Part shown: positions 1 to 7,511 of the stretch, piece by piece | Layout of the letters: every line of letters starts with the position of its first letter | Position numbering within the stretch: position 1 is the first letter of the stretch | Assembly: GCA_029938985.1 (NCBI GenBank) | Contig: JAOZTW010000098.1 | Coordinates: forward strand, 1 to 11,317 | Length of the DNA: 11,317 nucleotides | Direction: 5' to 3' | Origin: Bacteroidales bacterium | GTDB lineage: Bacteria > Bacteroidota > Bacteroidia > Bacteroidales > JAOZQN01 | Made by a program: the position numbers and the translations under genes | The notes under the pieces: generated by a model | Told to the model about the DNA's origin: nothing | Database searches by the model: none | The model's input: only the letters and a program-made list of their open reading frames with translations

Positions 1-57
1 AAATTACAACTGTTTGATAATTATATTATTATGAAAGCAAAAACTTTAGTTAATTAA
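1..57 (+). CDS. Possible C-terminal tail of an upstream gene (partial)
   Basis: Frame 1 is open from the first base of the window to a TAA at 55-57, giving 18 residues that end in KAKTLVN. The stretch could be the last codons of a gene that begins before the window. It could also be chance, because 18 open codons are not significant in DNA this AT-rich, and no domain can be recognised. An ATG lies in this frame at 31, but an eight-residue product is not credible. The repeat cluster starts a few bases after the stop, which fits a gene end followed by intergenic DNA. Confidence 0.3.
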   Translation, partial: KLQLFDNYIIMKAKTLVN

Positions 58-96
58 TAAAGGATTTCTTAGTTCTACTTTACTAAGTTAAAGTAA

Positions 97-243
97 ATGC
101 CAAAGGCGAGACAATCAATAGGTTTGCCTGTATGGGCAAGAGAAATTATCTATTTATATGCACCAAAGGTGCGTAATCTATTCACTAATGTAAGTTATTT
201 CGCACCTTTGGTGCTTAAAAGTATTATAATTAGGTGTTTTTAA
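97..243 (+). CDS. 48-residue ORF inside the repeat, probably not a real gene
   Basis: An ATG at 97 opens a 48-codon frame ending in TAA at 241-243. The frame runs straight through both palindromic arms of the repeat, which encode segments such as YAPKVRNLFT and SYFAPLVLK. Its boundaries almost coincide with those of the MITE-like element. From memory, very similar short 'hypothetical proteins' are often annotated from dispersed repeats in Bacteroidota, but I could not check this. The palindromes explain the sequence better than protein conservation does, so I regard it as a repeat-derived ORF unless a homologue search shows codon-level selection. Confidence 0.2.
   Translation: MPKARQSIGLPVWAREIIYLYAPKVRNLFTNVSYFAPLVLKSIIIRCF
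160..214. repeat. Inverted repeat of self-palindromic arms (GCACCAAAGGTGCG)
   Basis: GCACCAAAGGTGCG at 160-173 is the exact reverse complement of CGCACCTTTGGTGC at 201-214, with 27 bases between them. Each arm is also a palindrome (GCACC-AAA-GGTGC), so the DNA or RNA can form either one 14-bp stem or two small 5-bp hairpins. The arms are clearly more GC-rich than their surroundings. This is the arrangement of REP/BIME-type dispersed palindromes, which are commonly mobilised by RAYT-like transposases. That link is an inference. Confidence 0.7.
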
Positions 244-260
244 TTTCGTAAAGTAGAATT

Positions 261-420
261 TGTGAAAAAGAAAAAACAACGTACCACAATCAATTTGTTT
301 ATTTTGCCCTATTAAAAAATTTAAGAAGTCATTAAATAGCTCGCTATTAGCAGATTATTAAATTATTAAAAGAACAAAAAAAAGATGTATCTTGGTGTTA
401 CTTATTAGTTCATTTTCACT
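261..420. repeat. 160-bp MITE-like element, copy A (inverted relative to 8415-8575)
   Basis: This segment is the reverse-complement counterpart of 8415-8575, at about 84 percent identity by hand count. Its ends are inverted repeats that begin GTGAAAAAGAA on the left and, read inwards from 420, AGTGAAAATGAA on the right. The centre (about 328-370) is nearly identical between the copies and contains an imperfect AAATAGC/GCTATT hairpin. No open frame or transposase is present, and I see no convincing target-site duplication. A non-autonomous transposable element is the simplest reading. Transcribed, it would fold into a long imperfect hairpin, so a structured RNA is the alternative. Confidence 0.7.
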
Positions 421-464
421 TATATATTATTATGTTATGAAACTTTGTTTTTTTACACTGTTTT

Positions 465-501
465 TTTATAAATAATTGAATTTTAAGGTGTAAACCAATT
501 C
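465..501. repeat. 37-bp exact inverted repeat, left copy
   Basis: Bases 465-501 are the exact reverse complement of 11148-11184, 10.6 kb away. A weaker match continues for a few bases past position 501. The segment includes GGTGTAAACCAATTC. It lies in the gene-free leader region and has no coding potential. Chance cannot explain a 37-base exact match, so it is part of a dispersed repeat family whose full limits cannot be seen here. The rest of 502-683 contains nothing I can assign apart from the extra element end at 586-597. Confidence 0.7.
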
Positions 502-683
502 GTAATTCCTAAATACCGTTTACGGCGTTAGAAATAAGCCTACACTTAACTTAACAACATTGCAGAGTATTTTTATGCCTGACAAGTAAAGTAGAACAAT
601 ACATTATGTTAATAAAATCATATAAAAATAATTGATTAACATAACAATATTATTATTTCATTTCATAATTAAAAAAAAATTAT

Positions 684-691
684 TACTTTTG
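684..691 (+). promoter_or_regulatory. Bacteroidota-type -7 box (TACTTTTG) for the secreted-protein gene
   Basis: TACTTTTG matches the TAnnTTTG consensus for the Bacteroidota primary sigma factor -7 element. It lies 30 bases before the ATG at 722, which would leave a leader of roughly 20-25 bases. No TTG-type -33 element stands at the usual distance, so the call rests on one box. Its position supports starting the gene at 722 and not at the TTG at 632, which lies upstream of the box. Confidence 0.45.
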
Positions 692-721
692 AATTTTAAT
701 AATAACTTAAATCTATACAAA

Positions 722-1303
722 ATGAAAAAATCATTATTACTAACTATCTTTGTTTTAGGCATATTTGTTTGTTTTGCACAAAACATTGAAATACCTAAGA
801 ACTATAAATTTGAAAATGCCTCGGATTATCAAAAACACAAAACCGAAGCATTAAAATGTATAGACTGGTTAGACCAAAATAAATTTGACCAGTATGTTGA
901 TGCTCGCAAAGAAGCATATAACTTTGTTTATCAATGGATTATTTTAAATCCAGATTATTCATATAGCAGTATTTCAACGATTGTGGCAGACATAATGAAC
1001 GATAAACATCCTTTTGCTGCCGAACTCATTATGGCTTACATGATGGGTGAGATAGTGTATGCCGAAAATAATAAATCAGCTCAATTAAGCGAAATCCATT
1101 TGGCTGGTATAAAAAACATGATTGAAGCTGTTGATAATAATTCGCACCTTAATTTTAATTCAAAAGCGGCAAAAAAATATAGTAAATTAATAAAAGATAA
1201 TAAATTTGAGAGTTGGCATACGGAGCAAATAAATAATAAAAAAGAACACGTTAAAAAAAATAATAAACAAATTTTAGAATTTAATTTTTGGTTTAAAAAC
1301 TAA
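722..1303 (+). CDS. Small secreted protein of unknown function
   Basis: This 193-residue protein starts with a textbook signal peptide at residues 1-20: two lysines, a run of hydrophobic residues, and a likely cut after FAQ, close to the SPI/SPII style of Bacteroidota exports. Because a cysteine precedes the FAQ, a lipoprotein is possible but there is no clear lipobox. The mature part looks alpha-helical, with segments DYQKHKTEALKCIDWL (35-50), RKEAYNFVYQWI (62-73) and IHLAGIKNMIE (125-135), and a Lys/Asn-rich tail. The pattern resembles a family of uncharacterised Bacteroidota periplasmic proteins, from memory only. The frame is also open upstream to 632, but that extension would bury the signal peptide and start with TTG, so 722 is preferred. 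It is separated by 252 bases from the peptidase gene downstream and may be transcribed alone. Confidence 0.8.
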   Translation: MKKSLLLTIFVLGIFVCFAQNIEIPKNYKFENASDYQKHKTEALKCIDWLDQNKFDQYVDARKEAYNFVYQWIILNPDYSYSSISTIVADIMNDKHPFAAELIMAYMMGEIVYAENNKSAQLSEIHLAGIKNMIEAVDNNSHLNFNSKAAKKYSKLIKDNKFESWHTEQINNKKEHVKKNNKQILEFNFWFKN

Positions 1304-1317
1304 TAAATAAACAAAAA

Positions 1318-1496
1318 ATGCAAATAAAAAAAAGAATAGAATTAGGATACTCAGATTTTGATAGTCCCTACAAAACAGTGTTGGTATGATTAACAAGTAT
1401 TTACAAAAATATGATTTTATTTCTTTATATGATAAAAGAAAGGAGACTCTATGGGGCAAAAAAACTATAATAAAAATAGGATTAATTTATTTTTGA
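1318..1496 (+). other. Gene-poor gap with two tiny overlapping ORFs, possibly a decayed gene
   Basis: Between the secreted-protein gene and the peptidase gene are two short frames on the + strand. The first has 23 codons (1318-1389) after an A-rich stretch. The second has 36 codons (1386-1496) and overlaps the first by ATGA. Neither resembles anything I know. They could be the remains of a small gene split by a frameshift, two leader peptides, or chance. An antisense frame over the same bases is not more convincing. Confidence 0.2.
1488..1495 (+). promoter_or_regulatory. Bacteroidota-type -7 box (TATTTTTG) for the M20 peptidase
   Basis: TATTTTTG matches the TAnnTTTG -7 consensus and lies 60 bases upstream of the peptidase ATG, which implies a leader of about 50 bases. 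No good -33 TTG stands at the expected 17-23 base spacing. T-rich boxes occur by chance in such DNA, so this is tentative. Confidence 0.35.
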
Positions 1497-1555
1497 ATTT
1501 TCAAAAAACACAACAAATATAATTTTCACATAAAAATAATTTAACTTTAACAAAA

Positions 1556-2929
1556 ATGGAATACATCAAAAATTACATTGAAGACAACAAAGAACGATTT
1601 TTAGAAGAACTATTTGGTCTAATTCGCATCCCTTCGATAAGTTCTATTTCGGAGAACAAAAAAGACATGTATAGTGCGGCAGAATATTGGAAAAAAACTA
1701 TGATTGACGCAGGTGCCGACAAAGCAGTGGTTCTGGAAACCGAAGGACACCCAGTTACCTATGGAGAAAAAATTATTGACAGCAATTTGCCAACCGTACT
1801 TGTGTATGGTCACATGGACGTTATGCCAGTTGACCCAATAGAACTGTGGAACATAAAACCATTTGAGCCAGTGATAAAAGATGGTAAAATATGGGCAAGA
1901 GGTGCCAGCGATGATAAAGGGCAAGCTTTTATGCACGCCAAAGCTTTTGAAATAATGATGCAGACAGATACTCTGCCTTGCAATGTGAAATTTATTATTG
2001 AAGGCGAAGAAGAGATTGGCTCGCCAAATCTTGGCAAATTTTTAGATGAGAACAAAGAAATGTTAAAAGCAGATATTATTCTTGTTTCCGATAGTGGACT
2101 TATTGCCAAAGATATTCCGTCCATCACAACTGGTTTGCGAGGTTTAAGTTATGTACAAGTGGAAGTTACAGGACCCAACAGAGACCTACATAGTGGTTTG
2201 TTTGGCGGTGCGGTGGCTAATCCTATCAATGTGCTAACCAAAATGATTGCCTCACTTACAGATGAAAATAATAAAATAACTATACCCGGTTTTTACGACA
2301 AAGTGTTGATAGTAAGTGCCGAAGAACGTGCCGAAATGGCAAAAGCACCTTTTGATGTAGAAGAATATCAAAAAGCTATTGATATTGATACAGTTTTTGG
2401 AGAAGCAGGCTATTCTACCAACGAGAGAACAGGAATTCGCCCTGCACTTGATGTAAATGGAATTTGGGGTGGCTATATTGGTGAGGGTGCCAAAACTGTT
2501 ACTCCTTCAAAAGCTTATGCAAAAATATCTATGCGACTTGTTCCGCATCAAAACAGTGTGGAAATAGGACAACTATTTAAAAAACACTTTGAAAGCATTG
2601 CTCCTAAGGGTGTTAAAGTAAATGTAGAAGTACTACATGGTGGCGAAAGCTATGTTAGCCCTACCGATTTGCTTGCTTACAAAGCCAGCGAAAAAGCATT
2701 TACCACTACTTTTGGTAAAAAACCAATTCCTGTACGTAGTGGAGGTAGTATTCCTATTATTTCTACTTTTGAAGACAAACTTGGGCTAAAATCTATTCTT
2801 ATGGGATTTGGTTTGGAAGAAGACGCAATTCACTCACCAAACGAAAGTTTTAGAACAGAACTGTTTTTCAAAGGTATTGAAACAATTACTCAGTTCTATA
2901 AATATTACGTTGAGGAAATGAAAAAATAG
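1556..2929 (+). CDS. M20 family metallodipeptidase
   Basis: This 457-residue cytoplasmic enzyme, with no signal peptide, belongs to peptidase family M20, the carnosinase/CNDP2-like dipeptidases that release amino acids from dipeptides with two metal ions. Nearly all active-site residues are visible: H86 and D88 in YGHMDVMPVDP, the bridging Asp D119 in ARGASDDKG, the catalytic/metal pair E152-E153 in EGEEEIGS, D179 in VSDS, H212 in RDLHSGLFGG (which reaches across the dimer in CNDP2), and the C-terminal metal ligand H426 in AIHSPNES. The length is full for the family and no frame damage is seen. The start is the only Met near the N-terminal helix and follows an A-rich stretch. A hairpin terminator follows the stop, so the gene is probably monocistronic. 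The exact dipeptide preference cannot be read from sequence. Confidence 0.95.
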   Translation: MEYIKNYIEDNKERFLEELFGLIRIPSISSISENKKDMYSAAEYWKKTMIDAGADKAVVLETEGHPVTYGEKIIDSNLPTVLVYGHMDVMPVDPIELWNIKPFEPVIKDGKIWARGASDDKGQAFMHAKAFEIMMQTDTLPCNVKFIIEGEEEIGSPNLGKFLDENKEMLKADIILVSDSGLIAKDIPSITTGLRGLSYVQVEVTGPNRDLHSGLFGGAVANPINVLTKMIASLTDENNKITIPGFYDKVLIVSAEERAEMAKAPFDVEEYQKAIDIDTVFGEAGYSTNERTGIRPALDVNGIWGGYIGEGAKTVTPSKAYAKISMRLVPHQNSVEIGQLFKKHFESIAPKGVKVNVEVLHGGESYVSPTDLLAYKASEKAFTTTFGKKPIPVRSGGSIPIISTFEDKLGLKSILMGFGLEEDAIHSPNESFRTELFFKGIETITQFYKYYVEEMKK

Positions 2930-2942
2930 TTTGAAATTATAT

Positions 2943-2979
2943 AAAGTTGTAATTTGTATTGCAAATTACAACTTTTAAT
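2943..2979 (+). terminator. Intrinsic terminator after the M20 peptidase
   Basis: A perfect 14-bp stem (2943-2956 with 2962-2975; AAAGTTGTAATTTG pairs with its complement) encloses a five-base loop, starts 14 bases after the stop codon and runs into TTTTAATT. Its position suits termination of the dipeptidase transcript and separates it from the ATPase gene. The stem is AT-rich, so termination may be partial. The same AAATTACAAC core occurs at position 1 of the window, perhaps half of a similar hairpin. Confidence 0.7.
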
Positions 2980-3008
2980 TAAAATATTTTATTTAAAAAA
3001 GATAAAAA

Positions 3009-4523
3009 ATGAATTCAATTAGAATAAAAAATTTACGAAGTTTTAAAGATACAGGAGAAATAGAACTTAAAAAAATTAATTTTCTTGTAGGACAAAATAG
3101 TTCAGGAAAAAGTACTTTTCTTAGATTTTTTCCGCTAATAAAACAGTCGATACTCAAAAATACCAAAGGTCCTATTTTATGGTACGATGAAAGTCTTGTT
3201 GATTTTGGAAATTATCAAGTATCAAAAAACAGATATAGTGATGATAAAGAGGGGATTAGTTTTTCTTTTGATACGATATTGGATTTTCAAGAATACCATT
3301 ATTTTGAAAATAATGGTATTAAAAAAAATACAGCAGTAAAAACAACTTTAACATTAATTGAAGAAAATAAAAATACTTACATAAAAACATTGAAAGTTTT
3401 TTTTGGAGACCAAAAAATATTAATTGATTTAAAATCAGATAATACTATTGAAAAATTAGAAATAAATGATTGGGATTTTATTAAAGAATCTGAAAACAAA
3501 TTTCAAATGATTGAAGGTGATAAACAAAACTTTATACCATTCTTAATCGTTTTGCAAGAAAAACCGTTAAGTAATCTTATAGATAAAAAAATTGAAGATA
3601 AAATTAAAAGTATCATCAATAATAAAAAAGTAACACAGGGTGCAACAAAAATACTCCAAAACACAATACTTGGGAGTAAAAATGAAACCTTAGAGAGTTT
3701 AAAAAATGCAAATAAAATTAGAAGTTGGCAAGAAAAATGTGAAAATTGGAGTATTGAAAATAAAGATTTTATTGAACTTAATAATTACTTCATACTATAC
3801 AGATTAAGGGAGCTTCTTTTTATAATTAATAATAATTTTATTTCATTTTTTAAAAACTGTGATTATATTGCTCCTGTACGTGCTAAGGCACTAAGATATT
3901 ATAGACGACAAGATTTATCTGACATAAATATTGATGCTTATGGCGACAATCTACCAATGTTTTTAAATAACCTTCCTGAAAAAATGAAAGAATCATTTAG
4001 TTCCTATGTTTTTGATTTATTTGGCTTTTCAATAGAAACAGAATCAAATTTTGGACATATTGCAATAAATGTGAAAAATAAAAATAAAGAATCTTTCAAT
4101 CTTACAGATTTAGGCTTTGGTTATTCTCAACTTTTACCAATTATTACTAAATTGTGGCACTCTTTATATCAAAATAATAATCAATTTAGGCAAACAGAAG
4201 ATAAAAAAACAATATTAATTGAACAACCAGAGCTGCATTTACATCCAGCTATGCAAGCACAACTTGCCGATGCTTTTGTTAAAACAATTGAAATAGCTAA
4301 AAAAGAAAAAAAAGAATTAACCCTGATTATAGAAACTCATAGTCCTGTTATAATAAACAGAATAGGTAGGAGAATTAGAGAAAAAACTCTTTCAGACAAG
4401 TTGGTAAGTGTTGTCCTTTTTGAACTTGATACAGACCTACAAACAAGTAAAGTTACAACAACAGAATATAATGAAAAAGGAATGATTAAAAAATGGCCTC
4501 TTGGATTTTTTGACCCCAACTAA
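3009..4523 (+). CDS. OLD/SMC-like AAA ATPase with DUF3696-type C-terminus
   Basis: This 504-residue ATPase is of the OLD/RecF/AAA_15-21 kind. Visible motifs are Walker A GQNSSGKST (28-36), a mid-protein block YIAPVRAKALRYYRRQ (286-301) followed by AYGDNLP (310-316) as in DUF3696 proteins, the signature-like LGFGYSQLLPI (368-378), Walker B LIEQPELHLHP with E405 and E408, and the switch-histidine motif ETHSP (H444). The C-terminus ends WPLGFFDPN (W496 onward), typical of DUF3696 proteins. The middle (about 100-280) is long, charged and probably coiled. There is no signal peptide or nuclease motif, so it should act with a partner. The gene 35 bases downstream encodes a TOPRIM-like protein, and ATPase plus TOPRIM is a known anti-phage architecture (OLD, Gabija, PARIS, AbiL-like). 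A defence role is inferred from this pairing. No clear promoter box is seen in the 80-base gap upstream. Confidence 0.85.
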   Translation: MNSIRIKNLRSFKDTGEIELKKINFLVGQNSSGKSTFLRFFPLIKQSILKNTKGPILWYDESLVDFGNYQVSKNRYSDDKEGISFSFDTILDFQEYHYFENNGIKKNTAVKTTLTLIEENKNTYIKTLKVFFGDQKILIDLKSDNTIEKLEINDWDFIKESENKFQMIEGDKQNFIPFLIVLQEKPLSNLIDKKIEDKIKSIINNKKVTQGATKILQNTILGSKNETLESLKNANKIRSWQEKCENWSIENKDFIELNNYFILYRLRELLFIINNNFISFFKNCDYIAPVRAKALRYYRRQDLSDINIDAYGDNLPMFLNNLPEKMKESFSSYVFDLFGFSIETESNFGHIAINVKNKNKESFNLTDLGFGYSQLLPIITKLWHSLYQNNNQFRQTEDKKTILIEQPELHLHPAMQAQLADAFVKTIEIAKKEKKELTLIIETHSPVIINRIGRRIREKTLSDKLVSVVLFELDTDLQTSKVTTTEYNEKGMIKKWPLGFFDPN

Positions 4524-4558
4524 TTTCTTACATCTAAATTAAATTTATATTTTTTTAT

Positions 4559-5635
4559 ATGCTTTTTAAATTATCAGATACATTAATTGAAGAAAACAAC
4601 TTCAAAACTAATAAAACAAAAATTCTTAGAGCAGTAAAATATATTCTGCAAAGTGTTTGGGAATGTAAGCACTTGGTGTTAGCAGAACCAGAAGTTATTT
4701 CTTTTTTTATGAAAGAAATAAAAGACGAAGACTGTTTGTCTGTATTACAGTATCTTAAGCGTAATTATTATTCATTTATAAATTATGAAAATATAAAATT
4801 TTTCATTTTAGTTATGCCAGAACACAATTTAATGAATAAAAAAAAATTGGACGATTTTGTGATTATTGAACTGTCAGTAGATTATTTTCAAAATAGTAAT
4901 TTGACAAGAGAAACAAAAATATTATGTGAAAATGCTGGTGATGCTTTTTTCTTTGAAAAAATAGCCAAGTATTTTTATAAAAACTCTGAAATATCAAATA
5001 TAAATTTATGTTTTGAAGAGGAAAACGGAGGAGGAAGTTATACCTCAGTGTTGTATCAAAAATATATTGATAATAAAAATATTTTTTGTCTTTGCTTGTG
5101 CGATAACGACAAAAAATATCCAGAAGATACTATTAAAGACACTTTATTAAAAGTGAAAAATTGTATAAATGAGCATTTTTTGTGCGATTATATTGGACTT
5201 GAAGCTCATGAAATAGAAAATTTAATTCCATTTAATTATTTTGAAAAATTGAGAAACACACACCATATCCCAACCAAAGGAATAGATTTTATTTTAAATA
5301 TTAAATCAAGCCAGGACTCCGAGTCCTTAAAGTTTTTGGATATTAAAAAAGGAATTTTATACAAGCATATAAAAAATAATTCGCATTATTTGAATTTTGC
5401 AAAAAAATTAAATAGCTATAATACTATTGAAAACATAGATTTAGAATTAAATCAGATTTCGGATAATGCTCAAATTATTCCAAATTGTGGAAAAGTTTTA
5501 AAAGAAATTATGTTGATAGATGATATATTTAATATTGAACCAGAATTGTTGGAATTTCAAAAAACAGAATGGCAAAAAATAGGACGTTATTTCACTTTTT
5601 GGACTTGTGCCAAAAATAATGAAGCTATACATTAA
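4559..5635 (+). CDS. TOPRIM-like putative nuclease/effector paired with the ATPase
   Basis: This 358-residue cytoplasmic protein cannot be assigned by name. Its central part has the order of acidic motifs expected in OLD-type or DUF4435-like TOPRIM domains: E124 in ILCENAGDAFFFE, a strand followed by CLCDNDKKYP giving the DxD pair D182/D184, then EAHEIENLIP (215-224), the counterpart of the EIEN motif of such proteins, and a possible distal Lys in DIKKG (261-265). Residues 1-115 look like a separate, mainly helical N-terminal domain. TOPRIM enzymes use these acids to bind Mg2+ and cut or religate nucleic acid. Here that is inferred from motifs, and none is so exact that another fold can be excluded. 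It follows the ATPase by 35 bases in the same direction. An ATPase sensor with a TOPRIM effector is the likely arrangement. The start at 4559 is the first Met after the upstream stop. Confidence 0.65.
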   Translation: MLFKLSDTLIEENNFKTNKTKILRAVKYILQSVWECKHLVLAEPEVISFFMKEIKDEDCLSVLQYLKRNYYSFINYENIKFFILVMPEHNLMNKKKLDDFVIIELSVDYFQNSNLTRETKILCENAGDAFFFEKIAKYFYKNSEISNINLCFEEENGGGSYTSVLYQKYIDNKNIFCLCLCDNDKKYPEDTIKDTLLKVKNCINEHFLCDYIGLEAHEIENLIPFNYFEKLRNTHHIPTKGIDFILNIKSSQDSESLKFLDIKKGILYKHIKNNSHYLNFAKKLNSYNTIENIDLELNQISDNAQIIPNCGKVLKEIMLIDDIFNIEPELLEFQKTEWQKIGRYFTFWTCAKNNEAIH

Positions 5636-5654
5636 TAATTATTATTTTCAAAAA

Positions 5655-7511
5655 ATGAAAAAACTTTATATTTATCTAATTATAAGCATATTAATTATTT
5701 CAAAAATTAATTATTCTTATTCTCAAAATTCGTATAATTACGATATAAAATACCACAGATTAGAATTTAATGTTGACCCTGCAATACGTTATATTGATGG
5801 AGTTGTTTGTACTTATTTTGAGCCACTTAATGATAATTTTTCTGAAATAGCTTTTGATTTATCCAACGAATTGACTACTGATTCTGTTATTTATCATGCA
5901 CAAAATATGTTGTTTACACATCAAAACGACACTTTACTAATAATGCTCAACAACACTATACCAAAAAATCAATTAGATTCTGTAATTGTTTATTATCAAG
6001 GCGTTCCAGATGCTTCTCAAAGAAGTTTTGCATTGAGCGAACACGATGGAGTTCCAATAATGTGGACTTTGTCGGAACCGTTGGGAGCCAAAGATTGGTG
6101 GGCTTGCAAAGAACAGCTAAACGACAAAATTGATTCTATTGATATGTATGTAGTTGTGCCACAAGGAAATAAAGCGGCAGGAAATGGTTTGCTTATTTCG
6201 GAAACAAATATTGAGGATAAAACAATTGTACATTGGAAACATTTATATCCAGCAATTGCTTATTTAATAGGATTTTCGGTTACTAATTATGTTGAATATT
6301 CCGATTTTATTACAATAAATGATACTCTTGAAATAGAGGTTCTTAATTATGTTTATCCCGAGGATTTGGCTTACGCACAAGAAAACACTCCAAATATGAC
6401 AGATGTTTTCCAATTTTTTTGTGATAGTCTTATTATTTATCCTTTTTATAAAGAAAAATATGGACACGCCCAATTTAATGTAAACGGAGGTATGGAACAT
6501 CAAACAATGAGTTTTATGGGAAATTTTGGTCATTCTTTAATGGCACATGAACTTGCACATCAGTGGTTTGGAGACTATATTACTTGCGGAAGCTGGCAAG
6601 ATATTTGGCTAAACGAAAGTTTTACAACATATTTCGAAGGTTTGACAGCCGAACTTATGCTTGCAGAATATGATTGGAAAGACTGGAAATCTTCTAAAAT
6701 TGCTGATATCACAGACGAACCAGACGGTTCGGTTTTTTGTCAAGATACAACCGTAAGAAGTAATATTTTTAGCAAACGACTCACGTATTATAAAGGTGCT
6801 ATGGTTTTAAATACATTGCGTTGGAAACTTGGTGATTATGTTTTTTTTAATAGTATAAGAGACTATTTAAATGACGAAAATCTAACTTATAGTTTTGCCA
6901 AAACAGATGATATAAAATATCATTTTGAACAAAATTGCAATTGCGATTTAACCAATTTTTTTAACGATTGGTTTTATGGAGAAGGCTATCCTTTATATAC
7001 AGTTTTATATTCTCAAAACACTGATAATGAAGTTGAAATGATTATTAATCAAGACCAAACTCACAATTCAGTGGATTTTTTTGAAATGCAAATTCAAATT
7101 AAATTTTATGGCGAAAACAAAGATACAACCCTAATTTTTGATAATACATTTTCGGGGGAAAAATATAATTTTCAACTTGATTTTAAAATTGAAAATCTTT
7201 ATTTTGACCCAAATCTAAACATTATTACAAGTGGAGTTAATATCAAACAAATGTATTCGCAAGATGATTTTCAAGTAGCACTTTTTCCAAATCCTGCAAC
7301 CGATTTTGTAACTGTAAATTTTCCTATTAATACCAAAATTTATTCATACACAATTTGCAGTCCAACAGGACAAAGTATTATTACAAAAAAATTGGATATT
7401 TATAGTAATAAATTTAATATTTACATAGAAGCTCTACCAATAGGAATATATATTTTACATATTGAAACATCTAATGGTAACATTATCAAGAAATTTGAAA
7501 AATTACAATGA
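5655..7511 (+). CDS. Secreted M1 family aminopeptidase with T9SS sorting domain
   Basis: This 618-residue exported zinc aminopeptidase has a signal peptide at residues 1-24 (ending SYSQ), an N-terminal beta domain, and the M1 catalytic core. GGMEHQT (278-284) is the Bacteroidota variant of the GAMEN exopeptidase motif, with His in place of Asn. HELAH (298-302) plus E321 form the HExxH-18-E zinc site. Y378 in TYYKG is the likely catalytic tyrosine. From about residue 540 the C-terminus is a type A Por/T9SS sorting domain: LFPNPATDFVTV, then ICSPTGQ, then LPIGIYILHIETSNG and KKFEKLQ. The protein should therefore be secreted or anchored at the outer membrane and trim peptides outside the cell. 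The frame is open to 5607 inside the preceding gene, but that start would put 16 residues before the signal peptide. 5655 is preferred, 19 bases after the TOPRIM gene's stop. Its 3' end overlaps the deacetylase gene by ATGA. Confidence 0.92.
   Translation: MKKLYIYLIISILIISKINYSYSQNSYNYDIKYHRLEFNVDPAIRYIDGVVCTYFEPLNDNFSEIAFDLSNELTTDSVIYHAQNMLFTHQNDTLLIMLNNTIPKNQLDSVIVYYQGVPDASQRSFALSEHDGVPIMWTLSEPLGAKDWWACKEQLNDKIDSIDMYVVVPQGNKAAGNGLLISETNIEDKTIVHWKHLYPAIAYLIGFSVTNYVEYSDFITINDTLEIEVLNYVYPEDLAYAQENTPNMTDVFQFFCDSLIIYPFYKEKYGHAQFNVNGGMEHQTMSFMGNFGHSLMAHELAHQWFGDYITCGSWQDIWLNESFTTYFEGLTAELMLAEYDWKDWKSSKIADITDEPDGSVFCQDTTVRSNIFSKRLTYYKGAMVLNTLRWKLGDYVFFNSIRDYLNDENLTYSFAKTDDIKYHFEQNCNCDLTNFFNDWFYGEGYPLYTVLYSQNTDNEVEMIINQDQTHNSVDFFEMQIQIKFYGENKDTTLIFDNTFSGEKYNFQLDFKIENLYFDPNLNIITSGVNIKQMYSQDDFQVALFPNPATDFVTVNFPINTKIYSYTICSPTGQSIITKKLDIYSNKFNIYIEALPIGIYILHIETSNGNIIKKFEKLQ

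Larger units (their letters stand above)
73..258. repeat. MITE-like element with terminal inverted repeats and internal hairpins
   Basis: The ends are inverted repeats. TTCTACTTTAC at 73-83 matches GTAAAGTAGAA at 248-258 exactly. Extended inwards to 21 bases, the arms match at 18 positions. Inside are a small hairpin (TTGCC/GGCAA arms at about 124-139) and a pair of 14-base palindromic arms at 160-173 and 201-214. A third copy of the end sequence, GTAAAGTAGAAC, is at 586-597. No clean target-site duplication is visible at the borders. The structure suggests a non-autonomous mobile element or the remains of one. No transposase is encoded here. Confidence 0.5.

Noticed and set aside
261..420. 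Target-site duplication at the 160-bp elements
   Set aside because: Flanks of both copies were compared and no matching direct repeat was found, so transposition is supported only by the terminal repeats and second copy.
632..721. Upstream extension of the first gene to a TTG start at 632
   Set aside because: It would place 30 residues before a complete signal peptide and begin upstream of the -7 box at 684; the ATG at 722 fits both.
1274..1459. Minus-strand 61-codon frame in the gap before the M20 gene
   Set aside because: It overlaps the end of a better-supported gene, has a low-complexity Phe/Leu-rich translation typical of antisense A-rich DNA, and has no recognisable features.
1619..2127. 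Two 105-codon minus-strand frames within the M20 peptidase gene
   Set aside because: They lie opposite a gene with a full set of catalytic motifs and look like nothing known; they are antisense shadows.
3009..5635. Naming the pair as PARIS, Gabija or AbiL
   Set aside because: The general architecture fits several systems, but no motif I can see is specific to one, and no search could be run.
5607..5654. Upstream extension of the M1 peptidase to an ATG inside the TOPRIM-like gene
   Set aside because: It adds 16 residues before a clear signal peptide, which would spoil export; the ATG at 5655 is preferred.
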